64,000 nt of DNA from Desmodesmus armatus. Its lineage: Eukaryota > Chlorophyta > Chlorophyceae > Sphaeropleales > Scenedesmaceae. The notes below the pieces were generated by a model. The model saw nothing but the letters and a program-made list of their open reading frames with translations. It was not told where the DNA came from and did not search any database. Both the position numbers and the translations under genes were made by a program. This document shows, piece by piece, positions 11,001-23,132 of this stretch (the first letter of the stretch is position 1; every line of letters begins with the position of its first letter). The stretch covers positions 124,001-188,000 of the forward strand of contig VIIQ02000002.1 of the NCBI GenBank assembly GCA_007449985.2, read 5' to 3'.

Positions 11001-14000
11001 ACCTGCAGGCACCAGGCAACGCCCTGCAGGCCGACCTGCTGCTGCAGGGCCCAGGGGGTGCACACATGAGCCCCAGCCAGGAGGAAACCCTCAAAGTCAG
11101 TCAATACCACATGCTTCCTCAGCAGCCGGTGACTCACCGGCCGGCAGTGCTGTCAATGATAGTAGCAGGCGCTGTGGCCCAGCCACATGGCCCACCCCCC
11201 TGCTACCCTGGGTTGTGACCAATAGCTGTCTGCATAGCTGCTTGTCAGTTACTGCTGCCTGCGCACCATGTGGGGCTTGTTGTTCTGTGGTTTAACCGCA
11301 CAGGGACTGCCCTGCTTGATTTCCCGTGCAGGGTCTGTCCAAAGGCGTTCTGGAGCATATGGTGGGCATCTTGATAGCCGCCCCTCGCCTCCTCAAGCAC
11401 CACACCCTCGCAGCTCTCCTGGAGGACCCGGTCAACTCCACCGTCACCAACAACAGCCGCGGCAGCATCTCAGGCAGCATCTTCGTCAGCAGCAATGGGC
11501 AGGGCCATGCACGCAGCTCGGGCATCAGTAAGGGCCCTGCTGTGGTGACAGGCAAGGCGCTGAGGGCTGCAGCGGATGTGGCGGCACAGGCGCAGGCGGC
11601 TGTGGCGCTGGGGGAGTGGCTGACGGAGGGAGAGGCCCAGGAAGGACGGCGGGAGGGCGGGCAGCTGCTGCTGATGGTGGTGGGCGACAAGAGCTTGCAG
11701 AACTACCGCAGAGCTTTGGACCAGCATGTGAGTGCGAGGGCAGTAACGAGCGTGTGCAACGGATGTGTACCTGGTCTCATGCAACTTGAAGACTGTGGGT
11801 TGCCCTGTAGCAGTAATGTAGGCACCATGATTGGACGGTGATCGTTGACTGGCAGCACTGACCTGCTTGATTGTTGTGTGTAGCCAGGGACTTGACTGTT
11901 CAGCTCTGCAATACTTGTGCACATCACATGCTGCATTGCTGACACACAATGATTGTGTCAAAGTGACTGCTGCTGGTGAATGTGTGCGCCTGGTCTCTGC
12001 AGGTGATGCGCAGCTACAGGGAGGCGCAGCAGGTTGCAGATGCCCTGTCCAGCCTGGGTGTGCTGATGCGGTTTGCCTGCATGTGGGACCCCAAGGCCTA
12101 CAAGGCGCGGCAGCACACAGTGGCAGGCCTGCGCAAGGACATGATGCTCATCAGGTGAGTGAACAGCCTGTGAGAGTGTGGATACCTGCACCCGCTACCT
12201 GCGCACGTGGCATCCGGTATTACCCGGTGACCGTTACCTGACCACACTACTGCCCAGGAGGAGGGCAATACGATGCCCTCAGGATACAGTCAGGGCCTGA
12301 AGCTTGCCTAAACAGGGGCAGTTGCTGTGATGAAAAGACAGCAGCCAGGCTTCATGGCAAAGACACTGAGCATCAGGGCCTGCCGCAGCATCCACACCTG
12401 CAACTGTGTTCGCAAGCACACACACACGGTAGATGTCGGCACTGGGTTAATGACTGGTCAACAACGGGGTCTGGAGACCTGTGCACAACCTGTGTGCGGA
12501 CGCTAGCGCTCTGTCTGCATGCACATGTGGTGAATGCTACATGCCCCTGTGCTGCAGGGAGTGGCAGGCGCAGCTGCAGGACGTGCTGGGCAGTCAGTGT
12601 GTGGGCATGCTGCGGCTGGAGACAGGCGCCTTGAAGGCCACCTACACCAACACACTCAGCTCAGCACAGGCCACGGTGTCCATGCTCATGGTGGTGGCAG
12701 GCAGAAGGGCGGCTGAGGCTGCCATACATCAACTGCAGGCAGTCACCAGGTATTCGCCTACATTCAAGGTTGCCCAGCTGGCCCCAGGGGTCGTCGGCTG
12801 TTGCTTTGACAGCATGCTCCACTCTCACTGCACACAGAGTGCACTCAGACAGCCTATTTATGCATTGACAGGTACACATGCAATCCTGTTGATGTTCGTG
12901 CCAGCCATCACATTACCTTGGCCCTGTCTGAAGGATGTGCTGCCCGCACATGCGCACAATTTTACATCTTCATGCCTCACCCCCTCCCCTTCCAACTGCC
13001 TCCTGCCGACATGCCCCTTTGACCGTGGTGTCCCTAGCACGCTTGCGCAGCAGCCGTCGAAGCTCCTTGACTTCATCAGGTTCAGGCTGGAGGTTCGTTC
13101 ACTGCGGCAGCAGCAGGAGGACCTGCTGGTGGCACTGCCTGCTCAGGTGGCAGACCTGTACGCCAGCGTGAAGGCATGGGGCTTCAAACTGCCCCACAAT
13201 GACCAGGTGGGGCAACCAATGCTGCTGATTTTGTACACTGCACACCGTGTACTAGTGGTGCAGTCATGTGCTGCTCAGAGCGGCTTGCTCATGCTCGCCT
13301 GCACAAGCTAGTCAGGTGCCACCCAGTCGGACCCCCGGCACCCGTGTGCGTTGGGTGTGGTCAGTAGCAGGCGGTGTGATTCAGCTCCTTAGGCTTAATT
13401 GCTAAGGGTAAATCTGGGCTTTTGCCAGACCAAAAGGTGCAGCTATTGCTGATTGCAGATATCATATGTTCAGCGAAGGGGTGAGAGACACAGTAAGTGA
13501 TATTGGCGTGACAGCTGGGGGGGGGGGAGTGCTCTGCGATCAGCTCACAGGCAACCTATGGCATATTGTGCATCATCATCATCATTACACGTGTTTCCGG
13601 CCAGGTTCATTGCGCATGCAGCATGCTGCTAGCAGCAAATCAACCTTGGTGCAAGACAAGCAATACACCACCAGACGACCAGTGACCTAGGACACTAGAT
13701 TGCCTGGACCAGTTACGGCCCTCAAAGCCAACAGCACAAGAAAAAGCTAACATAGGTAGCATGTTGTACATATACTATACAAGCAACTCAGTTGGACATG
13801 ACCCCTGGTCCACTTGCATACCATGCTGCCTGGAATGGCAGGGTCTCAGCGCGCTGCCGCATCCTGCTGCTGTGGGTTGTGGCATTGAGTGGTCGTCGGA
13901 AGGGCACCCCAGTAGCGCGTGGGTGTGTCAGTCTGTAGAGCATGCTCCGCCAGGAACCGCGCAACGACATGCACCTGTTAAATCGTGCATGTTCGTCGGC

Positions 14001-15332
14001 TGCCCCAGGGCCTGCAGGTCCCTCGTGACACATTTTTCCCAGCTCATAGGCGGTGCCCCCCGCGGTGCTGCACCGGCGTCATGCATCAGAGAGAAGAGGG
14101 CCTGCCGAGGATAGCGCTCCTCGCCCATACGCAGGACGTGCCCCAGCCACCGCAGCCTGTGGGCTGTGAGGTGGCTGGCTAGGCTGACTGTGTCACACTG
14201 AGACCATAGATGTTGCTTGCTGTGCCGATCAGCGCGACGCACATTCAGAATATGCCAGAGGCAATCAGAGTGCACCACTTCCAACCGGTCAGCCTGCTTC
14301 TGAGTAAGAGCCCAGGTCTCACTGCCAAACAGTAGCACAGGCAAGTGAGAACCTGAATGAAGCTTCACGGATGTCACCTCCTTCACACCACTCGGGAAGT
14401 GATGGCAGCGGGTGATGATCTCCTGAGACGGCTGCGTCCAATGACTGCTGTGCTGCCGCTGTTGCTGCTGCTGTTGCTGCTTCAGGGGCTGCTGGATGAC
14501 CTCAAGGAGGCGTGCAGGGGCTGCAGCACAGCACTGACTGCTGCAGTTGCCTTCCTGGACAGCCGCCAGCTGGGCATGGTGGCACTGCTGGACAGGCAAG
14601 CCAAGGAGCTGCTGAGACAAGTGCAGGTTAGGAGTGACGATCTGTCACATGGCTCATGACACCTGCGTAATAACAGTGAAAGGGCCAGGCTTTGCGGCAT
14701 GGTGCTGCCAGCAGTCCTGCCGGCAGTGCCGCTGGGGCTGACTACTAGCCTTGTAGGCAGTGGAGGGACTTGAGGAAGTGCAATTCACTGAAAATAGGCA
14801 TCGCCGTGGGACAATGCCGGGTGCACATGGCCATGCACGGGCTATTGGATGGTAGGGACAGGCTTGCAACTTGCAGCTTCTGTGTGGTGGCAGCAAGAAT
14901 AGGACGAGTGACCAGTGCGCATTGCCTGCAGCAGGAGTCAAGCGTACTGTCCCAGGCTGGACTGCCCCCCTATTGGCTGCTTTTACTTTCATGCGTGATA
15001 TGTTATCTGCTCTTGAGCTCGTTCTGCTGGTGTCCTTTTTGCAGGACCTGCTCAAGCGCTTGGAGGCTGCAGCCATGGCTCAGCGCCTTGGCGCAGCCGC
15101 CACACTGACCCAGCAGGAGTGGCAGCAGCAGATAGACCAGCTGGCGCAGGCAGCAGCCGGCATCAACGAGCAGGAGCAGCTGCTGGACATGCGCTGCACT
15201 CACTATGCAGACCTTGAGGAGGCGCAGAGGGCACTGCATGAGATGCAGGCGCAGGCAGCACAGCATGCGGTGCCGCAAGAAACCGCGCTGGGAGCTCGTG
15301 TGGACAGCTTGTTGGAAACGGACCTGGAGTGA
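8019..15332 (+). CDS. dynein heavy chain tail-like protein lacking linker and motor
   Basis: Fourteen exons, all in phase: 8019-8057, 8140-8310, 8401-8640, 8778-9013, 9341-9550, 10109-10280, 10530-10634, 10955-11095, 11332-11727, 12003-12154, 12558-12749, 13038-13206, 14486-14626, 15045-15332. They total 2652 nt and about 883 aa. Features fit the N-terminal tail of axonemal dynein heavy chains: YYTITATGVV near residue 145, RFACMWDPKAYKARQ, the TNTLSSAQATV segment, LYASVKAWGFKLPHNDQ, and the last exons with RQAKELLRQVQ...TQQEWQQQIDQLAQAAAG. These match the DHC_N1/N2 order leading up to the linker. The reading frame stops at TGA 15330-15332 where the linker should begin. No P-loop or AAA+ exon is visible downstream. 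The first two exons and the exon at 10109 (see the duplication) are the least certain parts. It could be a domesticated tail or a decaying gene. The assignment is by pattern recognition only. Confidence 0.6.
9943..10170 (+). repeat. 112-114-bp tandem duplication of an acceptor plus exon in the dynein-tail gene
   Basis: The block from about 9943 to 10057 recurs at about 10055-10170. After each CAG acceptor (9994 and 10108) both copies encode SKLAPLLARIIAGISADVEQ. The acceptors are 114 bp apart (38 codons), so either acceptor keeps the frame. Only the second copy continues into the rest of the exon. Confidence 0.9.
13790..14410 (-). mobile_element. non-LTR retrotransposon (LINE) reverse-transcriptase C-terminal fragment
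   Basis: The minus-strand frame reads VLLFGSETWALTQKQ...LEVVHSDCLWHILNVRRADR...RLRWLGHVLRMGEERYPRQAL. This is the conserved segment just after the RT catalytic core of many LINEs. There is no catalytic YxDD box, endonuclease or intact 5' part, so it is a dead 3' fragment. It lies antisense in the intron between dynein-tail exons 12 and 13 (13207-14485). Boundaries are approximate. Confidence 0.85.
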
Positions 15333-16910
15333 CGTGTGATGTTGTTGGAGGTGTTGACGTTCAGCCTGCCAATGTGAACTTGAATCCTGGCTGTGCTGCG
15401 CATGAGGTCAATTGGGGGGGGGGTGAAGACAAATGAGATGTCGTTATGTGAGGGTCCTTCCTTTGCTTGGATGTTGGCACAATCAACAGCATTCACTCCC
15501 TTTGGCTGGGAGGTTATCAACAGTGTGGTGGGTTGCTATCGTCATGTCAGCAGGTGGGGCCCAAAGCTCCTGATCAGGGTCCGCTAGTCCCTCCTTGACC
15601 CCTTGACTAGCTGGTTTATAAGGCTTTTGTCGTTGGGACTCTTTGGACACAACCTACCGATTGGCTCTAGTGTCAGGCCTGGAGGTCAGACCGCAGGCAT
15701 GGCTCTGAATCAATATGAGGACACCATTGGAAATGTGTTGGAAATCAAAGCTTCCCGCCCCTTCTCCTCGCCCGACGCAGACTTGTTGTGGTTTCGCACT
15801 GCGTCTGTCCAGCTTCCACCGCACCTCCCAGCACCTACAAAGTCCTCGAGCCAGCACTGAGTCTACCACGAAAGCAGAATGATTTGGTACAATGGCAACT
15901 TCAATGCTGCAACAGTCAATTCCAGTATCCAGAATGGCGCGCATGCACCGAGGCCCAGCCCAGTGAGCTAGCATCCGGAGGCAGCCTCATGTACAGCTTG
16001 GAGCCACACGGACACCTTTTGTGGACCTACAAAAGGGCGGGTGGGTTCGAGCACAGACATGGACCAGCAGCAGCAGGACAACGATGGAAGACCATGAGCT
16101 CCTATTCCGGCGCTGGCATGTGCCCTTGTGCTGTACACAAGTATGTTTCGTAATGTACTAGCTCTTACAGCTAGGTTTTGCTGCGCATCCTGTTTGTGTG
16201 CAGATTTGGACAACAGCAGACAGCCTTCAGCCAGGTACCTCCTAGGTAGTTTGTTGGTGCGGAAGTGCATCTCCTTCACACTCATGCGCGGCTGTATTCT
16301 CTCAAGGTGGATGCGTTCACTCTTGCAGCCGTCGTTGAGCTCTGCCTGGCCTCCCAGCCCTTGAGGTTGTGGACTCCAGATGCAGTGTGCCAGCTTTGGC
16401 AATGCTGCAAAGCATTGCCAACCCATGGGTTGCCCAACAACTATTCAACGGTTGTCTGGGTCCATGTGGACGCTGGGTGTGTTGGTTGACAGCATGGGGT
16501 GTGGCGGACGGGCTGCTAGTGGTCATACGCACGATTGGGTGCGATGACCCAGGTGCGCCTGGGAATGCCCACCCACTGGTCCCCAGTTGCCTTGCACCTA
16601 TCGGCCGACAAGAGGCATCGGTAGAGCCTTGAGTGCGGTGTGGTGTGGACGTCTGTGCAGGCTTGTCCCAGGTGATATCAGTGAACGGCTGGCATGAGCT
16701 TGATAGCTTCAGGTAACTTTTATTTTTTGGGTGCCTGGCGCCAGGCAGGGGTGCTGGCTAGGTTCCTCTGCTTCAAGCCTGAGCATGCGCAGGCAGCAGT
16801 GCGCTGTATGATGTTGCTGTGTGCATCTCTGCTGTTTGATGCCATCAGTGCCTTCCCGTGCCGGCTTCTGCGCTGTGTGCTGTCTCGCTGCCCCTGCTGT
16901 CAACTGTGCA
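15333..16910. other. gene-poor stretch with possible isolated exons
   Basis: I could not assemble a gene here. Two plus-strand segments look exon-like. About 16308-16385 reads VDAFTLAAVVELCLASQPLR, and about 16745-16870 reads ARFLCFKPEHAQAAV and MLLCASLLFDAI, both reminiscent of alpha-helical repeats. They share no confirmed frame and have no start or stop, so they may be an unrecognised gene or chance. Confidence 0.25.
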
Positions 16911-18480
16911 GCATCCACTGCACCACACACGCATTCAAATGAAGGCTTGATCCGTTGAGCCTTGCGGGTGTGTTTTGCCAGTTGGCCCACATTCTGTGTG
17001 GTGCCAGCTGCCAGTACCAGCCTCTGCTCCCACGTTGTGGGTTGGCAAGCTGGGCCAGGCAGGGTGTGTATCTGGGTTGTCTACGGGTGCCGTCTGGACA
17101 GAGCTTGTGGGGTGACCAGGGTTGTCTACGGGCGCTGCTCTTGCAGCATTCCGGGATTCCACCTGGTGCCTCACCTGCACTGTCTGGACGGCGCTGACGG
17201 GATTCCACCAGTGCGCTGTCCCCGCCGGAAATGCTGGGTGGATGCTGCTGCTTTCGATGCCCTTGCTGTGCTGCCCTTGCTGCTGCTTGTGCTGCCCCTG
17301 CTGTGCTGCCCCTGCTGCTGCTTCTGCCGCCCCTGTTGTACTACAGTAAGGCTTACTGCTTTGCTGTGTTGCTTCTGCTGTGCCTCTGCTTGTTATGTTT
17401 GCTGCCCATTCTTTGCTGCCCCTGCTGCCATTTGTGCAGGTGCGCAGCATTCACTGCACCACACACGCTTTCAAATGAAGGCTTGATCCGTTGAGCCTTG
17501 CGGGTGTGTTTTGCCAGTTGGCCCACACTCTGTGTGTGGTGCCAGCTGCCAGTACCAGCCTCTGCTCCCACACTGTGGGCTTGCAAGCTGGGCCAGGCGG
17601 GGTGTGTATCTGGGTTGTCTACGGGTGCCGTCTGGACAGGGCTTGTGGGGTGACCAGGGTTGTCTACGGGCGCTGCTCTTGCAGCATTGACGGGATTCCA
17701 CCTGGTGCCTCACCTGCACTGTCTGGACGGCGCTGACGGGATTCCACCAGTGCGCTGTCCCCGCCGGAAATGCTGGGTGGATGCTGCTGCTTTCGATGCC
17801 CTTGCTGTGCTGCCCTTGCTGCTGCTTGTGCTGCCCCTGCTGTGCTGCCCCTGCTGCTGCTTCTGCCGCCCCTGTTGTACTTACTGCTTTGCTGTGTTGC
17901 TTCTGCTGTGCCTCTGCTTGTTATGTTTGCTGCCCATTCTTTGCTGGCCCTGCTGTCTTGCTGCCCCAGGTGTGCAGCATCCACCGCACCACACACGCAT
18001 TTAAATGAAGGCTCGATCCGTTGAGCCTTGCGGGTGTGTTTTGCCAGTTGGCCCACACTCTGTGTGTGGCGCCAGCTGCCAGTACCAGCCTCTGCTGCCA
18101 CACTGTTGGCTTGCAAGCTGGGCCAGGCGGGTGTGTATCTGGGGTGTCTACGGGTGTCGTCTGGACAGGGCTTGTGGGGTGAATCAGGAGTGTCTACGGG
18201 CGCTGCTCTCTCAGCGTTGACGGGGCTCTACCTGGGTTCCTCACCTGTCTTGTTCAGATGGTGCTGTCGGGGCTCTATCAGTGCGCCCCCGCTGGAAATG
18301 CTGGATGGATGCTGCTGCTTTTGCTGCCCTTGCTGTGCTGCCCCTGCTGCTGCTTTTGCTGCCCTTGCTGTGCTGCCTCTGGTGCTACTTATGCTGTGTT
18401 TTTGCTGTGTTTGCCGTTTGCACTGCCTCTCGCTGTTGTCGCCTCCTGCCTTGCTGGTCACTCTGCTGTGCTTGCAGGTG
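16911..18480. repeat. three tandem copies of a ~530-bp unit
   Basis: The motif GCATYCACYGCACCACACAC begins units at 16911, 17447 and 17977, giving periods of 536 and 530 bp; the third unit decays toward 18480. Each unit contains GGCTTGATCCGTTGAGCC (GGCTCGATCC in the third), TGTTTTGCCAGTTGGCCCAC, a Ser/Pro-like block and a CTGCTGCC-rich tract. The tract opens long Cys/Leu-rich or Gln/Ala-rich ORFs that I regard as compositional. Unit 2 lacks a short segment present in unit 1 near 17345. No terminal inverted repeats or transposase were seen. Confidence 0.9.
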
Positions 18481-20419
18481 CGGTCATGGTAGCTTCTGCC
18501 ATCTGACGAGCCCCTTGAGCAAGGGCGAAACAGCAAACCACCTGGGGACTTTGTGCCAGCTGTAGCATGGTCAGGATTGCTTGGGTGATCTAAGCTGCCT
18601 TCCATGCATGCCACACCTGCCGCAGGGTCTGCCTCTGTCGCGGGCCTACCTTGCATGCATGCACAGCGGCCAGTGACCAAATATTGCCTCAAACACCCCA
18701 CCGCCTGGCACAGCGTGTACCTGCAGCAGCTACTACCAGTGCAGCAGTGCTATGGGGCAGTGCTGTGCGCCCGGCCTGTGCTGCTCACAGTATGGTTGGC
18801 TTGCTTGTGGGTGTGGCTGTTGGACGTGGTGACGAGCAAGTTTGGGGTTTTCACGTGATGCCATTATGTTGGCGGGAAATTGAATGGGCACATCTGGTTT
18901 GTATCTGCATAGGCATGCAACACGCAGGTCTCCTGACCAAGCAGTGCTAGCCAGAGCTGATACTGGTGCTGAGTGCATGGTGTGGGTCATGTTTTGTTTA
19001 ATGGCACTGCCCAACATGGTGTAGGTGCTGCAGCTTGTAGTCTGCTTGCAGCAAAGTTGGAGCCTGCAAGTTGTTCATCAAATCATGTTGATGATTTTTG
19101 TTTTGATTTGATGTGCACCCATCCTTTGGCTGAATGCCTTGGTGTGAAGTGCAGGCTTGGTGCATGTGCATGGTTTTGACAAGTTTCCCACTGGCAGAAA
19201 TAACAATTTCCAGTGTTTTTTCCACCTGACCACAATGGCTGAGGTGTCCTGAGGAAACCAACAGTAAAATAACCGTGGCAGTGACAGCGCACCAAGAATG
19301 CAGATGCGGCGTAAATGCGTACGCGATTACAGCCACTGCACATGTGCCACAATCAAGGGCAGCAGGACCCTGGGAGGGAAGGAAAGGCTGAAAAATGGCA
19401 AGGTGGTCCCCTGGTAAAACAAAAAAAAATGGCAAGGGAGACGTTGAGCCTGAAAGTTCAACTGAGCCGGGCCCAGTCATCCAATCCAAACAGCTGGCAG
19501 GTTCCTCAACTACGCTGGCATATTGCAGCCTGCTACCACATACCAACACCGCCAGTACTGCTGCTGTTTGCCAACAAAGGTGGCTCTCCACACATGTAAG
19601 CTGTTATACATACTCATGTATCAGCTTCAAGTTCAACCACATAAGACTGTCAGACGACCACACCACTGGACAATAGGGCCAGGCCAGAAACTACACAAGT
19701 GGGGGCACCACCAGGCTCTAGAGCCAGAGATCTCTGGCTATCAGCACAGCATACGGCAGTGTGCATCACTTCTGCCCGGCCCGCCTGCTCCCTTGTACAT
19801 GCCATGGCAGGCTGCTATGCAGCAAGAAGATGTTTGTGCAAATCACTCAAGCACCACCCAGCAGCAGGAAGATGACTACTGCACAATGAGGTGCACACTC
19901 AGGCAGCCTCTGTGGCTGGCCACCTGACACACATGCAATGTATGCAATTTGCAGCATCACTGTGCATCAACAACGTGCGTCAGGCCAATGCGTGTGTTGA
20001 CCAGCTGGGGTCCTTGCTTCCTGTTGAGAACACAAACCACACACTGCTGCAGAAATGCCATGCCCTACACCAAACTGCCGGCAAATAGCTGTACACTCCC
20101 ACTGATCATGGCCAGTCAGCCAGCTGAGGTCATCACCAGGACATATGGGCAGCAATGCGGCCAGCCCACCAGCACCTCACCCCCATGCAACAGTCCGTGT
20201 GTCGCCAGCATACCACACAATATGGCAGCTGGCAGGCGAATCCAGGCCAGCAAGCAAACCACAGTAGATGCAGCTGACCACAGCCTGGTTGCAGTGGCAG
20301 CTGCACCTGCTGGTAGGCCAGCCAGCGCCTGGCAGTGCTGGTGTGAGACAAATGTTGTGATAGTATGTATGAGTTATTCATCCACTGGTCTTGTGTACAC
20401 ACAGGACTGACTGCGAACG
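18481..20419. other. no gene recognised
   Basis: Only short ORFs with no domain-like content on either strand. An A-rich patch near 19425-19435 is unremarkable. Part of it may be the 3' untranslated region of the small minus-strand gene that ends at 20420. Confidence 0.4.
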
Positions 20420-20956
20420 CTACCAGTGCCCACTGTCTTGGGCATGTTCTTCCTCTGAAGAGGTGGAGGGGGCCCATGCACCGCTGGACATCCGTGCCTG
20501 TACCCGTCGCTGCTCTTGTAGGCCAGCCAGGATCTCAGCAAAGTCCTGCCTGCAAACCGCAGAACAGACCAGATGTTTGCAGCTCAGTGACAGGTGAGCG
20601 GACACGTGGCTGCTGGACGCTCGGACTTCATGTGACTTGCAACACAAACGCGAAGGAGATTTTTTGATGAGCTGCCAGCGCAGCATGGGTGCTCAACCAC
20701 AACAGCTGGGCAGTGCTAATCGAAACAGCAGTAAATGTCGGCCAAACTCAGCCTCTGTCAGCTGACTGAGTGGCTGAAGTGCACAATTTGATACCAATCA
20801 GCCAGACTGCGATAAAGTGGAGCGCTCAAACTGCCCGGGCAGCACACTTCTCCTTTCTACCTACTTGATCTCCGCTTTGCTCAGAGTCAGAGTCTTCCTG
20901 TAGCTTTGTTCATTCACATGCTGCTTCTGTGCACGTTTGCCCTTCTCTCCAGCCAT
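20420..20956 (-). CDS. small basic/acidic 73-aa protein, function unknown
   Basis: Two exons, 20956-20865 and 20549-20420, total 222 nt. The donor is AA|GTAGGT and the acceptor TTTGCAG|G, which together complete a Lys codon. The protein starts MAGEKGKRAQKQ, continues through a predicted helix (TLTLSKAEIKQDFAEILAGL, QEQRRVQARM) and ends in an acidic tail (STSSEEEHAQDSGHW). The Lys-rich N terminus and acidic C terminus would suit a nucleic-acid or ribosome-associated factor, but I do not recognise the family. Clean splice phase and a strong start make a real gene likely. No signal peptide or membrane segment is visible. Confidence 0.6.
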
Positions 20957-23132
20957 GACGAGCAACACCAGAAGAGCACTTGCTGTGCCAGACGCCTGCC
21001 TCGGCTATACCAATAGCTGTTTTGTGAGATTGATTACACGTCTTGAACGATACTTCAGCGCCCCTCTGCGAAGAACAGTAAGGAATTACGTTTCGTGTCG
21101 ATGTTGTTTGACTCCGCCCTAAGACCTGATGCAGAACGAAAGAGAAGATCAGGATGTCCGTTGATCAGGTCAATGCAGTGCTGCATGCCGCAGCACGCAA
21201 CTCCCCAGTGGTCCCGGGCGCGGGAAACGTCATAGCTCTGACAGACAGTCACATAGCCTTTGGCAGACTCCAAGCCTGCTCAAGGAATGCTAACTGCTTT
21301 GAAGATGTACCGCTGTGCATTCACCGCAGCCAATACAGCTGCTGCCAAGCGCCAGCCTGCCTCACATGTCCAGGCGGGGGACACACACTGTGTGTCCAGC
21401 CCATGGGCTGGAGGGCCAACGGGCCAGCTCATGGCCAGTCAAGTTGCCCAAAGGCTGACAATGAGCCTTGGTTGCTAGACCAACTGATTGCTGCAGACCA
21501 AATGAGTGCATGCATGGCCGCCCAGCCCCAGCAGACATTTCGCATTTGCTTGTTTGGTGCACATCAAACATTGCACATTGCCTGTTGTTCCACACATGCT
21601 GACAGAGTCGGTTTGTCCTAGTCTGCTCAGCCACACAACTCGTCCGCAACATCGACGTCGTCACAGAGTGTAGAGTGTACTGCATGCGCCTGGCGATTGT
21701 GACCCTTTAAGCTTTTGCTGCGAGCACCCATGTGACCTGGAGTGGTGTATGTGTACCCTTCATGTCGCATGCTGGGTGCATGCCTGCCCGTAGCTTGGCA
21801 GCTGCCTCCCAAGGACACACCTGCCATACCCAAGACCGCTACAACACCCACCCACCCCCTGCAAACACAGCCCACATGGTTTCCCTATGTCAACGTGCAT
21901 TGTACATTCTCTCAATTACAACGGGGCAGCATACACCTTCATACACTACTGGCCCAGCACCTGCAGGGACCCCACTGGGGCAAACACTGCCTCTGTTTCG
22001 CCTCACCACAACAGCTTGGCAGGCAGTTGGGTTCCATGACGCCATGAACGTCTGAATTACCACAGCAGCCAGTGGTGAAGGTGGTGTGGGTTGTGTCCGT
22101 AGTGGTCGCATCACCTTGCTGCCAAGGCTGCAGCGTTGCATACAATCACTCAATGCTGCTGTACAAAAAAAGCTGCAGGCACATTGCTGCCACCCTTTGC
22201 AGGACGCGATCAGGATGGAGTCCTGATGGGCGCAGCGTGCAGGCGCAAATGACCAGGTCAGTCATGGTGCTCGAGCTGCGGCACCTTGCTAACACGCAGT
22301 CACCAAGTGCAGTGCAAGTCTGTGTGCCTGCATCAAATACACACTCAGGGCAAGCTTGGCGACAAACTCGCCGGAAAGCAAACAAACAGCTCCAGGAGAG
22401 CCGATCTGTACTGCGGGAGAAAGCACAGGCTTGCCAACACAACACTACACCGCATCAAAGCAGCGCTGCAAGCTGCTCGCTGCAGCCCAGGTGTGCTAGT
22501 TTTACGGCCAGATCAGTGTCACTCCAAAAGCCTACTGCTTGATAAGCCTACTGCTGGAAAAGCCTAATGCTTGATGAGCTGCAGCACTGTGAACAGCGCG
22601 AGCCTAAAGTAAAAGGGTGGGGTCATGGCCACCTGGGCATCACAGTCGAGTGCCCAACAGATAATCAACAACAGACAAGGAACCCAGAGGCACAGCAAAT
22701 GAGAGTGAAGAGCACTTCCACTAACAGTGCACATGTCCTCAACATGTGATGGTACAAAAATGACCGGTGCGGCACTGCACCGCACCGATAGGGGCCTTGC
22801 GGCAACATACCCCCAGCCGAGCCCAAACACAGCAACCCCCCAAAACGCCTTGATGCCTGGTGCTACAGGTGGCACAAACATGCACAGCCATGTTGCAACT
22901 GCCACACACTCTGTCGCTGCACAAAGCAGCCCCTTCTACTGTTGTACAGCAATGACTACCACTGCCTCGCAACCCAACTGCACACCACTCGGCAAAACAG
23001 GCTGGGTGCAAACTGACTGTGCACACCAAACCAGCTTGACCCAACAGCCCTGGCAAAGAGCCCAAGGCTACACTAACAGGACAGGCCACCCACCACTGTA
23101 GGGTTCATTGAACTAACCAGCGCTCCCACCAC
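20957..23132. other. no gene recognised
   Basis: About 2.2 kb between two minus-strand genes. No exon with recognisable content appears on either strand, only short, compositionally random ORFs. Part of it could be the 3' untranslated region of the mS38-like gene, but no TGTAA was found close to that stop. Confidence 0.4.

Noticed and set aside
13928..14620. 230-aa minus ORF taken as one protein
   Set aside because: Its first ~75 residues read antisense through dynein-tail exon 13; only the RT-like part (below about 14410) is meaningful.
15654..15974. Minus ORF with AILDTGID, reminiscent of a subtilase or aspartic-protease active site
   Set aside because: No other catalytic motif, no flanking exons, and the surrounding frame is random-looking.
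16962..18506. Long Cys/Leu-rich and Gln/Ala-rich ORFs in the tandem repeats
   Set aside because: They follow the CTGCTGCC tract in every unit, occur in several frames and both strands, and have no start context or splice logic.
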